DNA of 64,000 nt, taken from assembly GCA_020248865.1 (NCBI GenBank), contig JADCGS010000011.1:1-64000 (forward strand), read 5' to 3'. Shown piece by piece: positions 48,420-56,983 of this stretch. The notes under the pieces are model-generated. The model was given only the letters and a program-made list of their open reading frames with translations. It was not told the origin of the DNA and did not search any database. The stretch comes from Burkholderiales bacterium (GTDB lineage Bacteria; Pseudomonadota; Gammaproteobacteria; Burkholderiales; Burkholderiaceae_F). The translations under genes and the position numbers were made by a program. Every line of letters begins with the position of its first letter. Position 1 is the first letter of the stretch.

Positions 48420-48836
48420 ATGGCCACCATCCACGTCGACGTCGTATCCGCCGAGGAAAGCATCTTCGCCGGCGAGGCGGAGTTTGTCGTACTCCCTGGC
48501 GAGGCCGGCGAGCTCGGCATCTTTCCCCGGCACACGCCCCTGATCACGCGCATCAGGCCCGGCGTGGTGCGCATCAAGCAGAGCGGCAAGGCGGACGAGG
48601 ATCAGGTCTTCGTTGCTGGCGGCCTCCTCGAAGTGCAGCCGAACGTCGTGACCGTGCTGGCCGACACCGCGATCCGCGCCAAGGACCTCGACGAGGCCAA
48701 GGCCAGCGAGGCGCTGCGCGCCGCCGAGGAGCAGAAGAAAAACGCCACCAGCGAGCTGGAGATCGCCAAGGTCGAGGCCGAGATGTCGGCGCTGGCGGCG
48801 CAGCTGGCGGCCATCAAGAAGCTGCGCGGCAAGTAG
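48420..48836 (+). CDS. atpC: ATP synthase F1 subunit epsilon
   Basis: This 138-residue subunit starts [48 protein letters not shown], the standard beta-barrel domain, followed by a two-helix C-terminal domain ([44 protein letters not shown]) that can inhibit hydrolysis. It ends the atp operon; no strong terminator follows. Confidence 0.96.
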   Translation: MATIHVDVVSAEESIFAGEAEFVVLPGEAGELGIFPRHTPLITRIRPGVVRIKQSGKADEDQVFVAGGLLEVQPNVVTVLADTAIRAKDLDEAKASEALRAAEEQKKNATSELEIAKVEAEMSALAAQLAAIKKLRGK

Positions 48837-49247
48837 TCGGGTCGCGCGGGACCGCTCGCTGCAAGGCGCGCCCGCAGGATGCGCTACGAGGATCGCGCGA
48901 GGTTTCCGCGCGCATCGATAGCGGCTTGGCAGTGCACCCAGTGGCGCGGTCGTTGTCCTCTCCGCCCCGGGGACTCAGGGCCGAGCCAAAGCTTGGTCTA
49001 ACCGAGCGGGCGGGCCTTATACGGTGGTCCGGGGCCGGCGCGGTGTCCGCCGGCGTCGCGAAAACGCATCACCTGTCGCCGGCAGGCGTCGGTTCGCCTG
49101 ACGGCCGCTTCCGCAGGCTGAGTCACTTGTGTCAACCTTGAAAGTGGCTACGCGTTAGCCGTAACAGCCTGCGACTCTGGCCCTTCAAGCGGAAGCTCGG
49201 AGCGTGGGCCGTGCTATGTTGATCAACCAACCGTTCCAGGAACAACC
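48837..49247. other. Intergenic region between atpC and a small secreted-protein gene
   Basis: About 410 bases without a recognised gene. TATGTT (49215-49220) is a -10 candidate for the small gene, giving a leader of about 20 bases. TTGAAA (49138-49143) is a -35-like element further up. CAGGAAC before 49248 is the ribosome-binding site. Confidence 0.4.
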
Positions 49248-49391
49248 ATGAAGAAGCTGCTTGCTGCCCTGATCGCCGGCGTGTTCGCCATTGCTGGCGC
49301 CGCCATCGCCCAAGAGAAGAAGGCCGAGGCCAAGAAAGACGAGAAGAAGACCGAAGCCAAGAAGGACGAGAAGAAAGACGCCAAGAAGTAA
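49248..49391 (+). CDS. 47-residue secreted Lys/Glu-rich small protein
   Basis: The frame encodes a clear signal peptide [21 protein letters not shown], with cleavage expected after AIA (21). The mature 26 residues are made of Lys, Glu, Asp and Ala in near repeats ([20 protein letters not shown]). A ribosome-binding site precedes the ATG and a perfect terminator lies 25 bases after the stop, so it is a complete monocistronic gene. The mature part has about 12 Lys and should be highly soluble and helical. No function is known to me; a periplasmic buffer, polyanion binder or acid-stress role is possible. Confidence 0.75.
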   Translation: MKKLLAALIAGVFAIAGAAIAQEKKAEAKKDEKKTEAKKDEKKDAKK

Positions 49392-49415
49392 TCCAGGCGT
49401 TTTCTGCTTTTCCTT

Positions 49416-49445
49416 GAAGCGGGCCATCTGGCCCGCTTCGCATTT
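49416..49445 (+). terminator. Terminator of the small secreted-protein gene
   Basis: GAAGCGGGCC (49416-49425), loop ATCT, GGCCCGCTTC (49430-49439), then GCATTTCT. The 10-bp stem is perfect, the T-run short. Confidence 0.82.
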
Positions 49446-49596
49446 CTGGGCGCCCCGGCGAGCGCGCCGCGCTGCGGGCAGCGGCAGTTCGCCAAGCTGC
49501 GCACCGCCTGAGTTCGCGCGCGCGCTTCTGCCTCCTGCAGCAAGCCAGGGCGCGTGCCACAATCCCCGCCGCCTTTCGACTGCCCATGTCTTGCGC

Positions 49597-50679
49597 GTGA
49601 AACCTGCCAACGACACGCTGCTGCGCGCCCTGCTGCGCCAGCCCACCGAGTACACGCCGCTGTGGCTCATGCGCCAGGCCGGCCGCTATCTCCCCGAGTA
49701 CTGCGCCACGCGCAAGCGTGCCGGCAGCTTCATGGGTCTGGCGAAGTCGCCCGCCTATGCCACCGAGGTCACGTTGCAACCGGTCGACCGCTTTCCCCTC
49801 GACGCGGCGATCCTGTTTTCCGACATCCTCACCGTGCCCGACGCCATGGGCCTGGGGCTGTACTTCGCCGAGGGCGAGGGACCGAAGTTCGAGCGGCCGG
49901 TGCGTACCGAGGCGGACGTGGCCCGGCTCGCGGCGCCCGACCCGGAGTTGTCACTCACCTACGTGTTAGACGGCGTGCGCGAGATCCGCAAGGCGCTCGC
50001 CAACCGCATTCCGCTGATCGGCTTCTCCGGCAGTCCGTTCACGCTCGCCTGCTACATGGTCGAGGGCGGTGGCTCCGACGACTTTCGCCACATCAAGACC
50101 CTGCTGTACGCGCGTCCCGATATGGCGCATCGCATCCTGACAATCAATGCGCAGGCGGTGACCGACTACCTCAATGCGCAGATCGGCGCCGGCGCCCAGG
50201 CCGTGATGATCTTCGACACCTGGGGCGGCGCGCTCGCCGATGGCGCCTACCAGGCGTTTTCGCTGGCCTACATGCAGCGGGTCGTCGACGGGTTGCGGCG
50301 CGAGCACGACGGCGAGCGCGTGCCGGTGATCGTTTTCACCAAGGGCGGCGGCCTGTGGCTCGAGCAGATCGCTGCGATCGGCGCCGACGCGGTGGGCCTC
50401 GACTGGACCGTCAACCTGGGCGCAGCCCGGCGACGCATCGACGACCGCTGCGCACTGCAGGGCAACCTCGATCCGATGACCATGTTCGCAGGCGAGGAAG
50501 CCCTGCGCGCGCAGGCCAGAGTCGTGCTTGACGGCTTTGGCCGGCCGCAGCGCGAGGACGGCCGCTGGGGCGGACACGTGTTCAACCTGGGTCACGGCAT
50601 TTCCCAGTTCACGCCCCCGGAGGCGGTCGGATTCCTGGCCGATGAAGTCCATCGCCATAGCCGCAGCCTGCGCGGCTAG
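49597..50679 (+). CDS. hemE: Uroporphyrinogen decarboxylase
   Basis: This 360-residue enzyme decarboxylates uroporphyrinogen III to coproporphyrinogen III in heme synthesis. [10 protein letters not shown] (26-35), the family signature, is intact. [52 protein letters not shown] and [17 protein letters not shown] are also conserved. The GTG at 49597 ([16 protein letters not shown]) is chosen by family start pattern; a TTG lies two codons upstream. No Shine-Dalgarno is visible. Confidence 0.95.
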   Translation: MKPANDTLLRALLRQPTEYTPLWLMRQAGRYLPEYCATRKRAGSFMGLAKSPAYATEVTLQPVDRFPLDAAILFSDILTVPDAMGLGLYFAEGEGPKFERPVRTEADVARLAAPDPELSLTYVLDGVREIRKALANRIPLIGFSGSPFTLACYMVEGGGSDDFRHIKTLLYARPDMAHRILTINAQAVTDYLNAQIGAGAQAVMIFDTWGGALADGAYQAFSLAYMQRVVDGLRREHDGERVPVIVFTKGGGLWLEQIAAIGADAVGLDWTVNLGAARRRIDDRCALQGNLDPMTMFAGEEALRAQARVVLDGFGRPQREDGRWGGHVFNLGHGISQFTPPEAVGFLADEVHRHSRSLRG

Positions 50680-51048
50680 GCAACGGCAAAGCGCGCCAAC
50701 ATGGTGCTGCTGCAATGCGGCAGCGCAAGCGTTGCGCAATGCGCGCGCCACTTGACTTATTCACAAAACTTCGTCCATTGAGACACAACGGGCCTTGGCA
50801 GACGTCAAGAGCTCGCAGAGCACGAGACTTCGTCGCAACTGGTTGATTTACAACAAAAAGCCCCTTGTGCTGCAGAGCGCACGGCGCAGCGCCACAGGCG
50901 TACCGTGTTGCGTGTCAGCCAGCATGGACGTTTTGTCCACAAAACTATCCACAGGGTCGCGAAGGGTGGGGAGACCCTCAAGAATCAGCGACTTAGCGGA
51001 TGCAATCCGAGTTGCCTCGTCACTGTCGGCAGGTGGGAGAGGACACAC
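50680..51048. other. Noncoding hemE-priA region with DnaA-box-like sequences; origin candidate
   Basis: The 369-bp gap is richer in A/T than its surroundings (for example GGTTGATTTACAACAAAAAG near 50841). DnaA-box-like sequences are TTATTCACA (50757-50765, fits TTATNCACA), TTGTCCACA (50933-50941) and CTATCCACA (50945-50953, one mismatch). The last two are only 3 bases apart. TGGACGTTTTGTCCA (50926-50938) is an inverted repeat over one box. ParS and parAB lie within 17 kb. An alternative is DnaA control of priA. Confidence 0.4.
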
Positions 51049-53064
51049 ATGATCGTGCAGGTGGTCGTCGATGCGCCGCTGCCCGCAGCGCTCGAATACG
51101 CGCTACCTGCCGGAGCCAACGGGGCCGGCTTGATCGGCCGTTGCTGCGTCGTGCCTCTCGGTCGCCGCCGGGTCAGCGGACTGATCGTCGGCACGGCGGC
51201 GCAGGGTAGCGTGAATGCCGCGCGGCTGCGTGGTGTGGAGCGCGTGGTCGACGAACTGGCGCCGCTCGGCGCCTACTGGCTGCAGCTCACGCGCTTTGCC
51301 GCCGAGTACTACCAGCATGCCTGGGGCGAGGTCGCGGTGCCGGCGTTGCCGCCAGCGTTGCGCGCCCCGCCTGGACCGCGCTTCGGAGCGGTGCTTCAGC
51401 GCATGCGCGCGGCCACGCTCACCCAGGGCGTGGCGCCGCTGCCTGCACCGGTACTGAACGACGAGCAGCAGGCGGCCGTCGCGGCGATCGATGCCGCGGA
51501 GGGCTTCGTGCCGCACCTGCTGCATGGCGTGACCGGCAGCGGCAAGACCGAGGTGTATCTGGAGGCGGCGGCGCGGCGCCTGGCGCGCGATGCGCGGGCG
51601 CAGGTGCTGCTGCTGGTGCCCGAGATCAATCTCACCCCGCAGCTCGAGTCGCGGCTGCGCGCCCGCTTTCCGCAGTTGCCGGTGGCGGTGCTTCACAGCG
51701 GTCTGGCGGCGGGCGAGCGCTCGGCCCAGTGGCTGGCGGCGCACGAAGGCCGGGCCCGACTGGTGCTGGGCACGCGGCTGGCGGTTTTCGCCTCGCTGCC
51801 GCACCTGGCGCTGGTGGTGGTCGACGAGGAGCACGACGCCTCCTTCAAGGCGAGCGACGGGCCGCGTTGCTCGGCGCGCGACCTGGCGGTCAAGCGAGCC
51901 CAGCTCGCAGGCGTGCCGGTGGTACTGGGTTCGGCGACGCCGGCTATCGAGACCTGGGCCCACGCCCAGCGCGGCAAGTACCGGCTGCTCACGCTCGGCC
52001 ACCGCGCCGGCGGCGGCCGCGCCGCCGACGTGCAGGTGCGGATGGTGGATACGCGCAGCGACAAGCCCGAGCAGGGGCTCACGGCCAGCGTGCGCAGCGC
52101 GCTCGTCAACACACTGGCGGCGGGTGGGCAGTCGCTCGTGTTCATCAACCGCCGCGGTTATGCGCCGGTGCTCGCCTGCGAGTCCTGCGGCTGGCTGTCG
52201 CAATGCAGCCGCTGCTCGACTTACGCTGCCTTCCACAAGGGCGATGGCAGCCTGCGCTGTCACCACTGCGGCTGGCGGGTGCGCGTGCCCAGCGCCTGCC
52301 CTACCTGCGGCAACGTCGACCTGCGCGCGGTCGGGCAGGGCACGCAGCGCATCGAGGAGACGCTGGGCACGCTGCTGCCCGGTGCGCGCATTGCCCGGCT
52401 GGACCGCGACAGCACGCGGCGCAAGGATGCCGCGCGCGCCGCGCTCGAGGCCATGCACGCCGGCGCGGTGGACGTCCTGGTAGGCACGCAGATGATCGCC
52501 AAGGGCCACGACTTCCAGCGCGTGTCGCTGGTGGTGGTGCTCAACGCCGACGCGCAGCTGGTGGCGGCCGACTTCCGTGCGCCCGAACGGCTGTTCGCCA
52601 CGCTGCTGCAGGTCGCCGGCCGCGCCGGCCGCGCCGGCCACGCGAGCCGGGTCCTGGTCCAGACGCGCTATCCGGCGCACCCGCTGCTGCAGGCGCTCGC
52701 GCGGGCCGACTACGCCGGCTTTGCGCGCCGGCAACTGGCCGAGCGGCAGGCGGCGCGGCTGCCCCCCTTCGTGCATCAGGCGCTGCTGACGGCCGAAGCG
52801 CGCGCCATGGCGCCGGCGCTGGCCTTGCTGAGCGCCGCGCAGGAAGCCGGCGCGGCTGGTCGTGGCGTGCGGCTGTACGACGCCGTGCCGATGCCGCTCG
52901 AGCGGCTGGCCGGGCTGTATCGCGCCCAGCTGCTGGTGGAGGCGCCGCGCCGTGCCGACCTGCAGGCGTTCCTGTCGGACTGGCTGCCGGCAGTGGCCAT
53001 GCTGGCGCGCGCCCGGCGGCCGCAGGTCCGCTGGCAGATCGAGGTCGACCCACAGCAGATCTGA
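51049..53064 (+). CDS. priA: Primosomal replication restart helicase PriA
   Basis: This 671-residue 3'-5' helicase restarts stalled replication forks. The start MIVQVVVDAPLPAALEYALP opens the 3'-DNA-binding domain, with GGGAGAGG about 7 bases upstream. Walker A GVTGSGKT is at 160-167 and the DEAH-like VVDEEHDASFK near 258. Eight Cys between about 377 and 424 (CESCG, CSRC, CHHCG, CPTCG) bind two zinc ions. GTQMIAKGHDFQRVSLVVVLNAD and QVAGRAGRAG are the C-terminal helicase motifs. Confidence 0.95.
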   Translation: MIVQVVVDAPLPAALEYALPAGANGAGLIGRCCVVPLGRRRVSGLIVGTAAQGSVNAARLRGVERVVDELAPLGAYWLQLTRFAAEYYQHAWGEVAVPALPPALRAPPGPRFGAVLQRMRAATLTQGVAPLPAPVLNDEQQAAVAAIDAAEGFVPHLLHGVTGSGKTEVYLEAAARRLARDARAQVLLLVPEINLTPQLESRLRARFPQLPVAVLHSGLAAGERSAQWLAAHEGRARLVLGTRLAVFASLPHLALVVVDEEHDASFKASDGPRCSARDLAVKRAQLAGVPVVLGSATPAIETWAHAQRGKYRLLTLGHRAGGGRAADVQVRMVDTRSDKPEQGLTASVRSALVNTLAAGGQSLVFINRRGYAPVLACESCGWLSQCSRCSTYAAFHKGDGSLRCHHCGWRVRVPSACPTCGNVDLRAVGQGTQRIEETLGTLLPGARIARLDRDSTRRKDAARAALEAMHAGAVDVLVGTQMIAKGHDFQRVSLVVVLNADAQLVAADFRAPERLFATLLQVAGRAGRAGHASRVLVQTRYPAHPLLQALARADYAGFARRQLAERQAARLPPFVHQALLTAEARAMAPALALLSAAQEAGAAGRGVRLYDAVPMPLERLAGLYRAQLLVEAPRRADLQAFLSDWLPAVAMLARARRPQVRWQIEVDPQQI

Positions 53065-53129
53065 GGTTGGAATAAGGCGGGTGCGGCGCGTGTTGACCAC
53101 TTGCAGTCCCCACTCCCAAGGAGAACCAC

Positions 53130-53540
53130 ATGAACCCGAGCCTGATCCGCCCGCTTGTCCTGGGCGCCCGGGCGGCGCTGTTTGCCGCCGCCGTCGTCGT
53201 GCTGACGGCCTGCGCCGGCTTCGGCGGCGCGCCGTCGCCGGCCCGCGTCGCCGATGGCGTGTTCGTCAATGCTGCCGGCATGACGCTCTACACCTTCGAC
53301 CGCGACACCGCCGGCAGCGGCAAGAGCGTGTGCAACGGACCGTGCGCGGTCAACTGGCCGCCGCTGCTGGCCGCCGCCGACGCCCGCGCCAGCGGCGACT
53401 GGAGCGTGATCACGCGCGACGACGCCCAGCGCCAATGGGCCTACAAGGGCAAGCCGCTGTACGGCTGGGCCAAGGACAGCAAGCCCGGCGACCGCACCGG
53501 CGACGGCTTCAACAACGTATGGCGGCTGGCGCGGCCCTGA
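53130..53540 (+). CDS. Putative lipoprotein, COG4315 type (Yx(F/W/Y)xxD motif)
   Basis: This 136-residue secreted protein has a signal peptide with lipobox LTAC (Cys at about 28). GMTLYTFDRDTAGSGKSVCNGPCAVNWPPLLA carries the YTFDRD motif and a conserved Cys pair. A second copy of the domain follows (WAYKGKPLYGWAKDSKPGDRTGDGFNNVWRLA). Proteins of this kind often neighbour ECF sigma genes. Function is unknown. AAGGAG lies about 7 bases before the ATG. Confidence 0.85.
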   Translation: MNPSLIRPLVLGARAALFAAAVVVLTACAGFGGAPSPARVADGVFVNAAGMTLYTFDRDTAGSGKSVCNGPCAVNWPPLLAAADARASGDWSVITRDDAQRQWAYKGKPLYGWAKDSKPGDRTGDGFNNVWRLARP

Positions 53541-53579
53541 CGCCGGCGGAAGCGGCGCCCTGAGGGCACGCAGCGGCGC

Positions 53580-54119
53580 GTGGCGAGCAGCTTCACCGTG
53601 GCCGAGTTGCAGGCGCAGATCCCGCGCCTGCGCCGCCACGCCCGTGCCTTAACGGGCTCGCGCGAGCGGGCCGATGACCTGACCCAGGACACCCTCGAGC
53701 GCGCCTGGAACAAGCGCGCCCTGTGGCGCGCCGACCCCGCGCTGGGCGCCCGCAGCCTCGGTGCCTGGCTGTTTGCCGTGATGCACAGCGTGTTCATCAA
53801 CGGCCTGCGCCGCGAGGGCCGTTTCGAGGCGCTCGACCGCGTCGTCGAGCCGGCCGACCAGCCCGAAGCGGCGAGTGCTGCGAGCGTCGAGACGCCCCTG
53901 GCGCTGCGCGACCTCGAGCGTGCGCTGGACCGCCTGGCGCCCGAGCAGCGCGCCGTCCTGCTGCTGGTGGCGCTCGAAGGCCTGGCCTACGACGAGGCTG
54001 CTGCCGTACTCGGCGTTCCGATCGGCACCGTGATGTCGCGGCTGTCGCGCGCCCGCGAGCGGCTGCGCCGGCTGCTCGACCCCGAGGAGCCGGTCATGCC
54101 GATGCGTCGAGTCAAGTAA
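53580..54119 (+). CDS. ECF-type RNA polymerase sigma factor
   Basis: This 179-residue protein has region 2 (LRRHARALTGSRERADDLTQDTLERAWNKRALWR...LGAWLFAVMHSVFINGLRR) and region 4 (LERALDRLAPEQRAVLLLVALEGLAYDEAAAVLGVPIGTVMSRLSRARERLRRLL). It directs polymerase to stress or envelope promoters. The start is GTG 40 bases after the lipoprotein gene, so both may share a transcript. The anti-sigma gene follows. Confidence 0.9.
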   Translation: MASSFTVAELQAQIPRLRRHARALTGSRERADDLTQDTLERAWNKRALWRADPALGARSLGAWLFAVMHSVFINGLRREGRFEALDRVVEPADQPEAASAASVETPLALRDLERALDRLAPEQRAVLLLVALEGLAYDEAAAVLGVPIGTVMSRLSRARERLRRLLDPEEPVMPMRRVK

Positions 54120-54133
54120 ATGAAGCCCCTGCG

Positions 54134-54943
54134 ATGAAGACCGACCCGCCTGCGCCCGAACCGACTTTGCCCCCGCCGGTGCCGCCCGACGAGGCGGTCC
54201 TGCAGGCCTACGTTGATGATCGCCTGGCGCCGCCGCAACGGGCGCTGGTGAGCGACTGGCTCGAGCGGCATCCGCAGGTCGAGCAGCGACTACAGCAGTA
54301 CCGCACGTACAACGCCGCGCTGCACGCGCTGTACGACCCGGTCCTCGACGAGCCGTACGACCTGCGATTGCCGGGCCATGCTCCCGCAACGGCGCCCGCA
54401 GCCGCGCGTGGTCCGGCACTGGCCTGGGCGGCAGCGCTCGTGCTCGGTGTAGCGATAGGCTATGGCTCCCACGCGGCGCTATCGGCGCGGGCGCCGTCGG
54501 CCGTGCTTTCGATAGCCCGGCAGGCGGCGCTGGCGCACGCGGCCTACGTGCCCGAAGTACGACACCCGGTGGAGGTTGGCGCCGCCGAGGAGGCGCACCT
54601 GGTGGCCTGGCTGTCGAAGCGGCTCGATGCGCCGCTGAAGGCGCCGTTCCTCGGCGATGCGGGCTACCGGCTGCTCGGCGGCCGGCTGCTGCCGGCGGCG
54701 AACCAGCTCGGCGATGCGCCGGTGGCCTTGCTGCTCTACGAGAACGCCGCCGGGCAGCGCCTGAGCCTGCTGGTGCGGCGCGCGCAGGACAGCCGCGAGA
54801 CCGCCTTTCAGTTTTCGCGCGAGGGTTCGACCGGGGTCTTCTACTGGATCGACGGGCCGTTCGGCTATGCCCTGGCGGGTGCGGTCGAGCGGGTGGAGCT
54901 CGCCCGCGTGGCGGAGCTCGTGTATCGGCAGCTCAACCCCTGA
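54134..54943 (+). CDS. Transmembrane anti-sigma factor
   Basis: This 269-residue protein has a Pro-rich start, then a cytoplasmic domain (about 17-75) with DEAVLQAYVDDRLAPPQRALVSDWLERHPQVEQRLQQYR, typical of sigma-binding anti-sigma factors. There is no zinc His-Cys-Cys motif. One helix spans about 95-113 (LAWAAALVLGVAIGYGSHAA). The periplasmic part senses the signal; it contains HPVEVGAAEEAHLVAWLSKRL, similar to anti-sigma factors of this type. It lies 14 bases after the sigma gene. Confidence 0.87.
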   Translation: MKTDPPAPEPTLPPPVPPDEAVLQAYVDDRLAPPQRALVSDWLERHPQVEQRLQQYRTYNAALHALYDPVLDEPYDLRLPGHAPATAPAAARGPALAWAAALVLGVAIGYGSHAALSARAPSAVLSIARQAALAHAAYVPEVRHPVEVGAAEEAHLVAWLSKRLDAPLKAPFLGDAGYRLLGGRLLPAANQLGDAPVALLLYENAAGQRLSLLVRRAQDSRETAFQFSREGSTGVFYWIDGPFGYALAGAVERVELARVAELVYRQLNP

Positions 54944-54948
54944 AACGG

Positions 54949-54972
54949 CAAGGCCGCCTGCCGGCGGCCTTG
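54949..54972. terminator. Bidirectional terminator hairpin
   Basis: CAAGGCCGCC, loop TGCC, GGCGGCCTTG is a perfect 10-bp stem between the convergent anti-sigma and cytochrome genes. T-runs are weak, but position supports use from both sides. Confidence 0.75.
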
Positions 54973-55001
54973 CGTGTACCCGATCCGGGGGGATTGGCGC
55001 C

Positions 55002-55838
55002 TCAGCGCGCCTGCGACACCATGTACTCGACGGCAGCGCGGATCTCCGCGTCGCTCGCCGCGGCGGCCGTGCCCCGGGCCGGCATCGCGCCCTTGCCCTT
55101 GATGACGCTGGCGGTCAGCGCATCGATGCCCAGCTTGATGCGCGGCGCCCAGGCGGCCTTGTCGCCCGACTTCGGCGCCCCCGCCACGCCAGCCACATGA
55201 CAGGCGGTGCAGGCCTGCTTGTACAGCGCTTCGCCGGCGCCGGCCTTGACCGCGACCGGGGCAGCCGCTGCGACCGGCGGCGGAATGGTGACCACCGGCG
55301 CGGCCGCGGCCGCGGGCGCTTCTGGCTTGGCCGCCTGCGCCGGCGCAGGTGCGGCCGGCTCGGTGAACTTGGCGCCGGAAAGGTTGGCCATGTAGGCGGT
55401 GGCGCGCGCCACCTCGATTGGGTCGAGGTCGGGATTACCGCCCTTGGCGGGCATGCTCTTGAAACCCTCGACCGCGTGCTTGACCAGCGTCTCGTAGCCC
55501 TGCCGGATCCGCGGCGCCCAGGCGGCTGCATCGCCGGTCTTCGGCGCGCCGGCGACCCCCGGCGTATGGCAGGCCGCGCAGGCCAGCTTGTAGACCGCCT
55601 CGCCCGACTGCAGCGTGCGCGCCCCGGCAGCGGCGGCCAGCACCACGGTGCCTACGGGCTTGAGCCGGTCGGCTACGGCCTCGGGCGTGAGTGAGCCCGA
55701 ACCGGCGCTGGCGCGCTTGGCCCCGGCCACGTAGGTGGCGAGCAGGACGATCACCGCCACCGGCACGACGAACGACAGCACGATGATTGCGATGAGCTGC
55801 TGCGGGGTCTTGATGAGCGAGGCGTGCTGATCGGACAT
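55002..55838 (-). CDS. Diheme cytochrome c (c5-like tandem domains)
   Basis: This 278-residue protein has an N-terminal membrane anchor (about 14-36) and two tandem heme domains. Heme sites are CAACH (87-91) with Met129 in KSMPAKGG, and CTACH (210-214) with Met252 in GAMPARG. The domains share AGAPKTGD/AGAPKSGD and AAWAPRI and so arose by duplication, joined by an Ala/Pro linker (about 160-200). It is likely an electron carrier on the periplasmic face. The start is MSDQHASLI. Confidence 0.88.
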   Translation of the reverse strand: MSDQHASLIKTPQQLIAIIVLSFVVPVAVIVLLATYVAGAKRASAGSGSLTPEAVADRLKPVGTVVLAAAAGARTLQSGEAVYKLACAACHTPGVAGAPKTGDAAAWAPRIRQGYETLVKHAVEGFKSMPAKGGNPDLDPIEVARATAYMANLSGAKFTEPAAPAPAQAAKPEAPAAAAAPVVTIPPPVAAAAPVAVKAGAGEALYKQACTACHVAGVAGAPKSGDKAAWAPRIKLGIDALTASVIKGKGAMPARGTAAAASDAEIRAAVEYMVSQAR

Positions 55839-55910
55839 GGCGGGGGCAGGATGGGTGGCGATCGGACCTGGAGGCTTGGCGGCACTCAGGCTCGACGACC
55901 TGAGCGCACG

Positions 55911-55916
55911 ATTATA
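55911..55916 (-). promoter_or_regulatory. -10 box of the cytochrome c gene
   Basis: Read on the minus strand this is TATAAT, an exact consensus, 73 bases before the cytochrome ATG. The -35 is weak. Confidence 0.55.
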
Positions 55917-56016
55917 TGCGGCCCCTGTGCCGCTGCTCCGGCTCCCGTGTGAGTGCGGCGTTGCGTCGGGCCCGGCCGAAGCGGCAGCCCGCCGATGTCC
56001 TCGGTTGTCCTCTCGG

Positions 56017-56046
56017 TTGGACTGGGGGTGAGCCAGCCGGTATCCT
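56017..56046 (+). promoter_or_regulatory. Promoter candidate of the tRNA-Arg gene
   Basis: TTGGAC (56017-56022) and TATCCT (56041-56046) are separated by 18 bases, placing the start about 70 bases before the tRNA. Nothing else was seen in 55917-56120. Confidence 0.4.
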
Positions 56047-56120
56047 CACAACTCGCGTGACGCTCGTCCGGCAGCGCAGGTGGTCACTGCGGCCCCGTTT
56101 GGCCACGCGACCCCGTCTTG

Positions 56121-56196
56121 GCGCCCGTAGCTCAGGGGATAGAGTATTGGCCTCCGAAGCCAAGGGTCGCAGGTTCGATTCCTGCCGGGCGCGCCA
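56121..56196 (+). tRNA. tRNA-Arg (anticodon CCG)
   Basis: The acceptor stem is GCGCCCG with CGGGCGC, followed by discriminator G and encoded CCA (56194-56196). The D arm is GCTC-AGGGGATA-GAGT. The anticodon stem TTGGC/GCCAA encloses loop CTCCGAA with anticodon CCG at 56154-56156. The T arm is GCAGG-TTCGATT-CCTGC. It reads CGG, a useful codon in this GC-rich genome. Confidence 0.97.
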
Positions 56197-56214
56197 CTCC
56201 CGCCGGCCTCCGCG

Positions 56215-56727
56215 TCAGGCGCAACTGTCTCCCTGCACCGTGCGGATGCGGGCAGCGGCAATGCACACCGTGCTTGCAGCGCCCCGGTAGCGCATCACCA
56301 TGCGCCCGAGTACTAGTCCGTTGGAGCCCGACCAGCGGATGTAGCCGGTGTCGTCGAAGCTCAGCACGGTGCGCGGCAACCCGCGCGTCTCGATCTGCAC
56401 GCCGCGCTCAGGCGCGACGAACACCCGCAGCACGGGATCGCCGGCGTCGCGCTCGCCATCGTCGTCAAGATCGCCGTATACCTCCCACCCGCTGCGCCAG
56501 TCGCGACCGTCGACCGGGCCGATGGCCACGCGGTGCCCGCGCGCCACCGCTTCGGAGCGCGCCAGTTCCATCGCCAGCCGCAGCTCCTGGGTGGCGGCGG
56601 TCAATCGCTGGCGTGACAGAAAGTCGCTCATCGACGGAGCGGCCGTCAATCCCAGTACGGCGGACACGGCCATCACGGTCATCGTCTCAATCAGGCTGAA
56701 GCCGCGCTGGCAGCGCAGGGTTGACAT
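56215..56727 (-). CDS. Type IV pilin-like protein, GspH/FimT family
   Basis: This 170-residue pseudopilin has the prepilin peptidase site RG-FSLIE (cleavage after Gly9, Glu at mature +5) followed by the hydrophobic helix TMTVMAVSAVLGLTAAPSM. The C-terminal part fits the GspH domain (RLAMELARSEAVARG ... SGWEVYGDLDDDGERD). CIAAARIRTVQGDSC offers a terminal disulfide. It faces away from the pilus operon, although fimT there has the same domain. It may be an independently regulated minor pilin. Confidence 0.85.
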   Translation of the reverse strand: MSTLRCQRGFSLIETMTVMAVSAVLGLTAAPSMSDFLSRQRLTAATQELRLAMELARSEAVARGHRVAIGPVDGRDWRSGWEVYGDLDDDGERDAGDPVLRVFVAPERGVQIETRGLPRTVLSFDDTGYIRWSGSNGLVLGRMVMRYRGAASTVCIAAARIRTVQGDSCA

Positions 56728-56983
56728 GGCAGGCTCCGTCGGAAGTGACAGGGCACCATGCTGCGCGGCGGAGGCCTGCTTAGGCAGCGGCATTTGCCGG
56801 TCCTGGCCCCGGAATATTCGCGCGCCGCTGGCCCACCTCGGACATCGCGGCGCTCATCCGGCCGGATGAGTGCCCGGGTGATCCGCGTGCCGTTCGTCGG
56901 CACCGGCCGGCCGGCCTTCGCTTCGTTTGTCATGTCGAACGAAGTCACGACGACAATTCCGTCACCTTTCGAGCCATCGCACC
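56728..56983. other. Divergent region between the two fimT-like genes
   Basis: About 256 bases hold the promoters of the minus-strand fimT-like gene and the pilus operon. No coding frame or clear promoter pair was recognised. Confidence 0.4.

Noticed and set aside
56121-56196. tRNA-Arg as an integration site for an island
   Set aside because: No integrase and no duplicate of the tRNA 3' end was seen in the neighbouring sequence.
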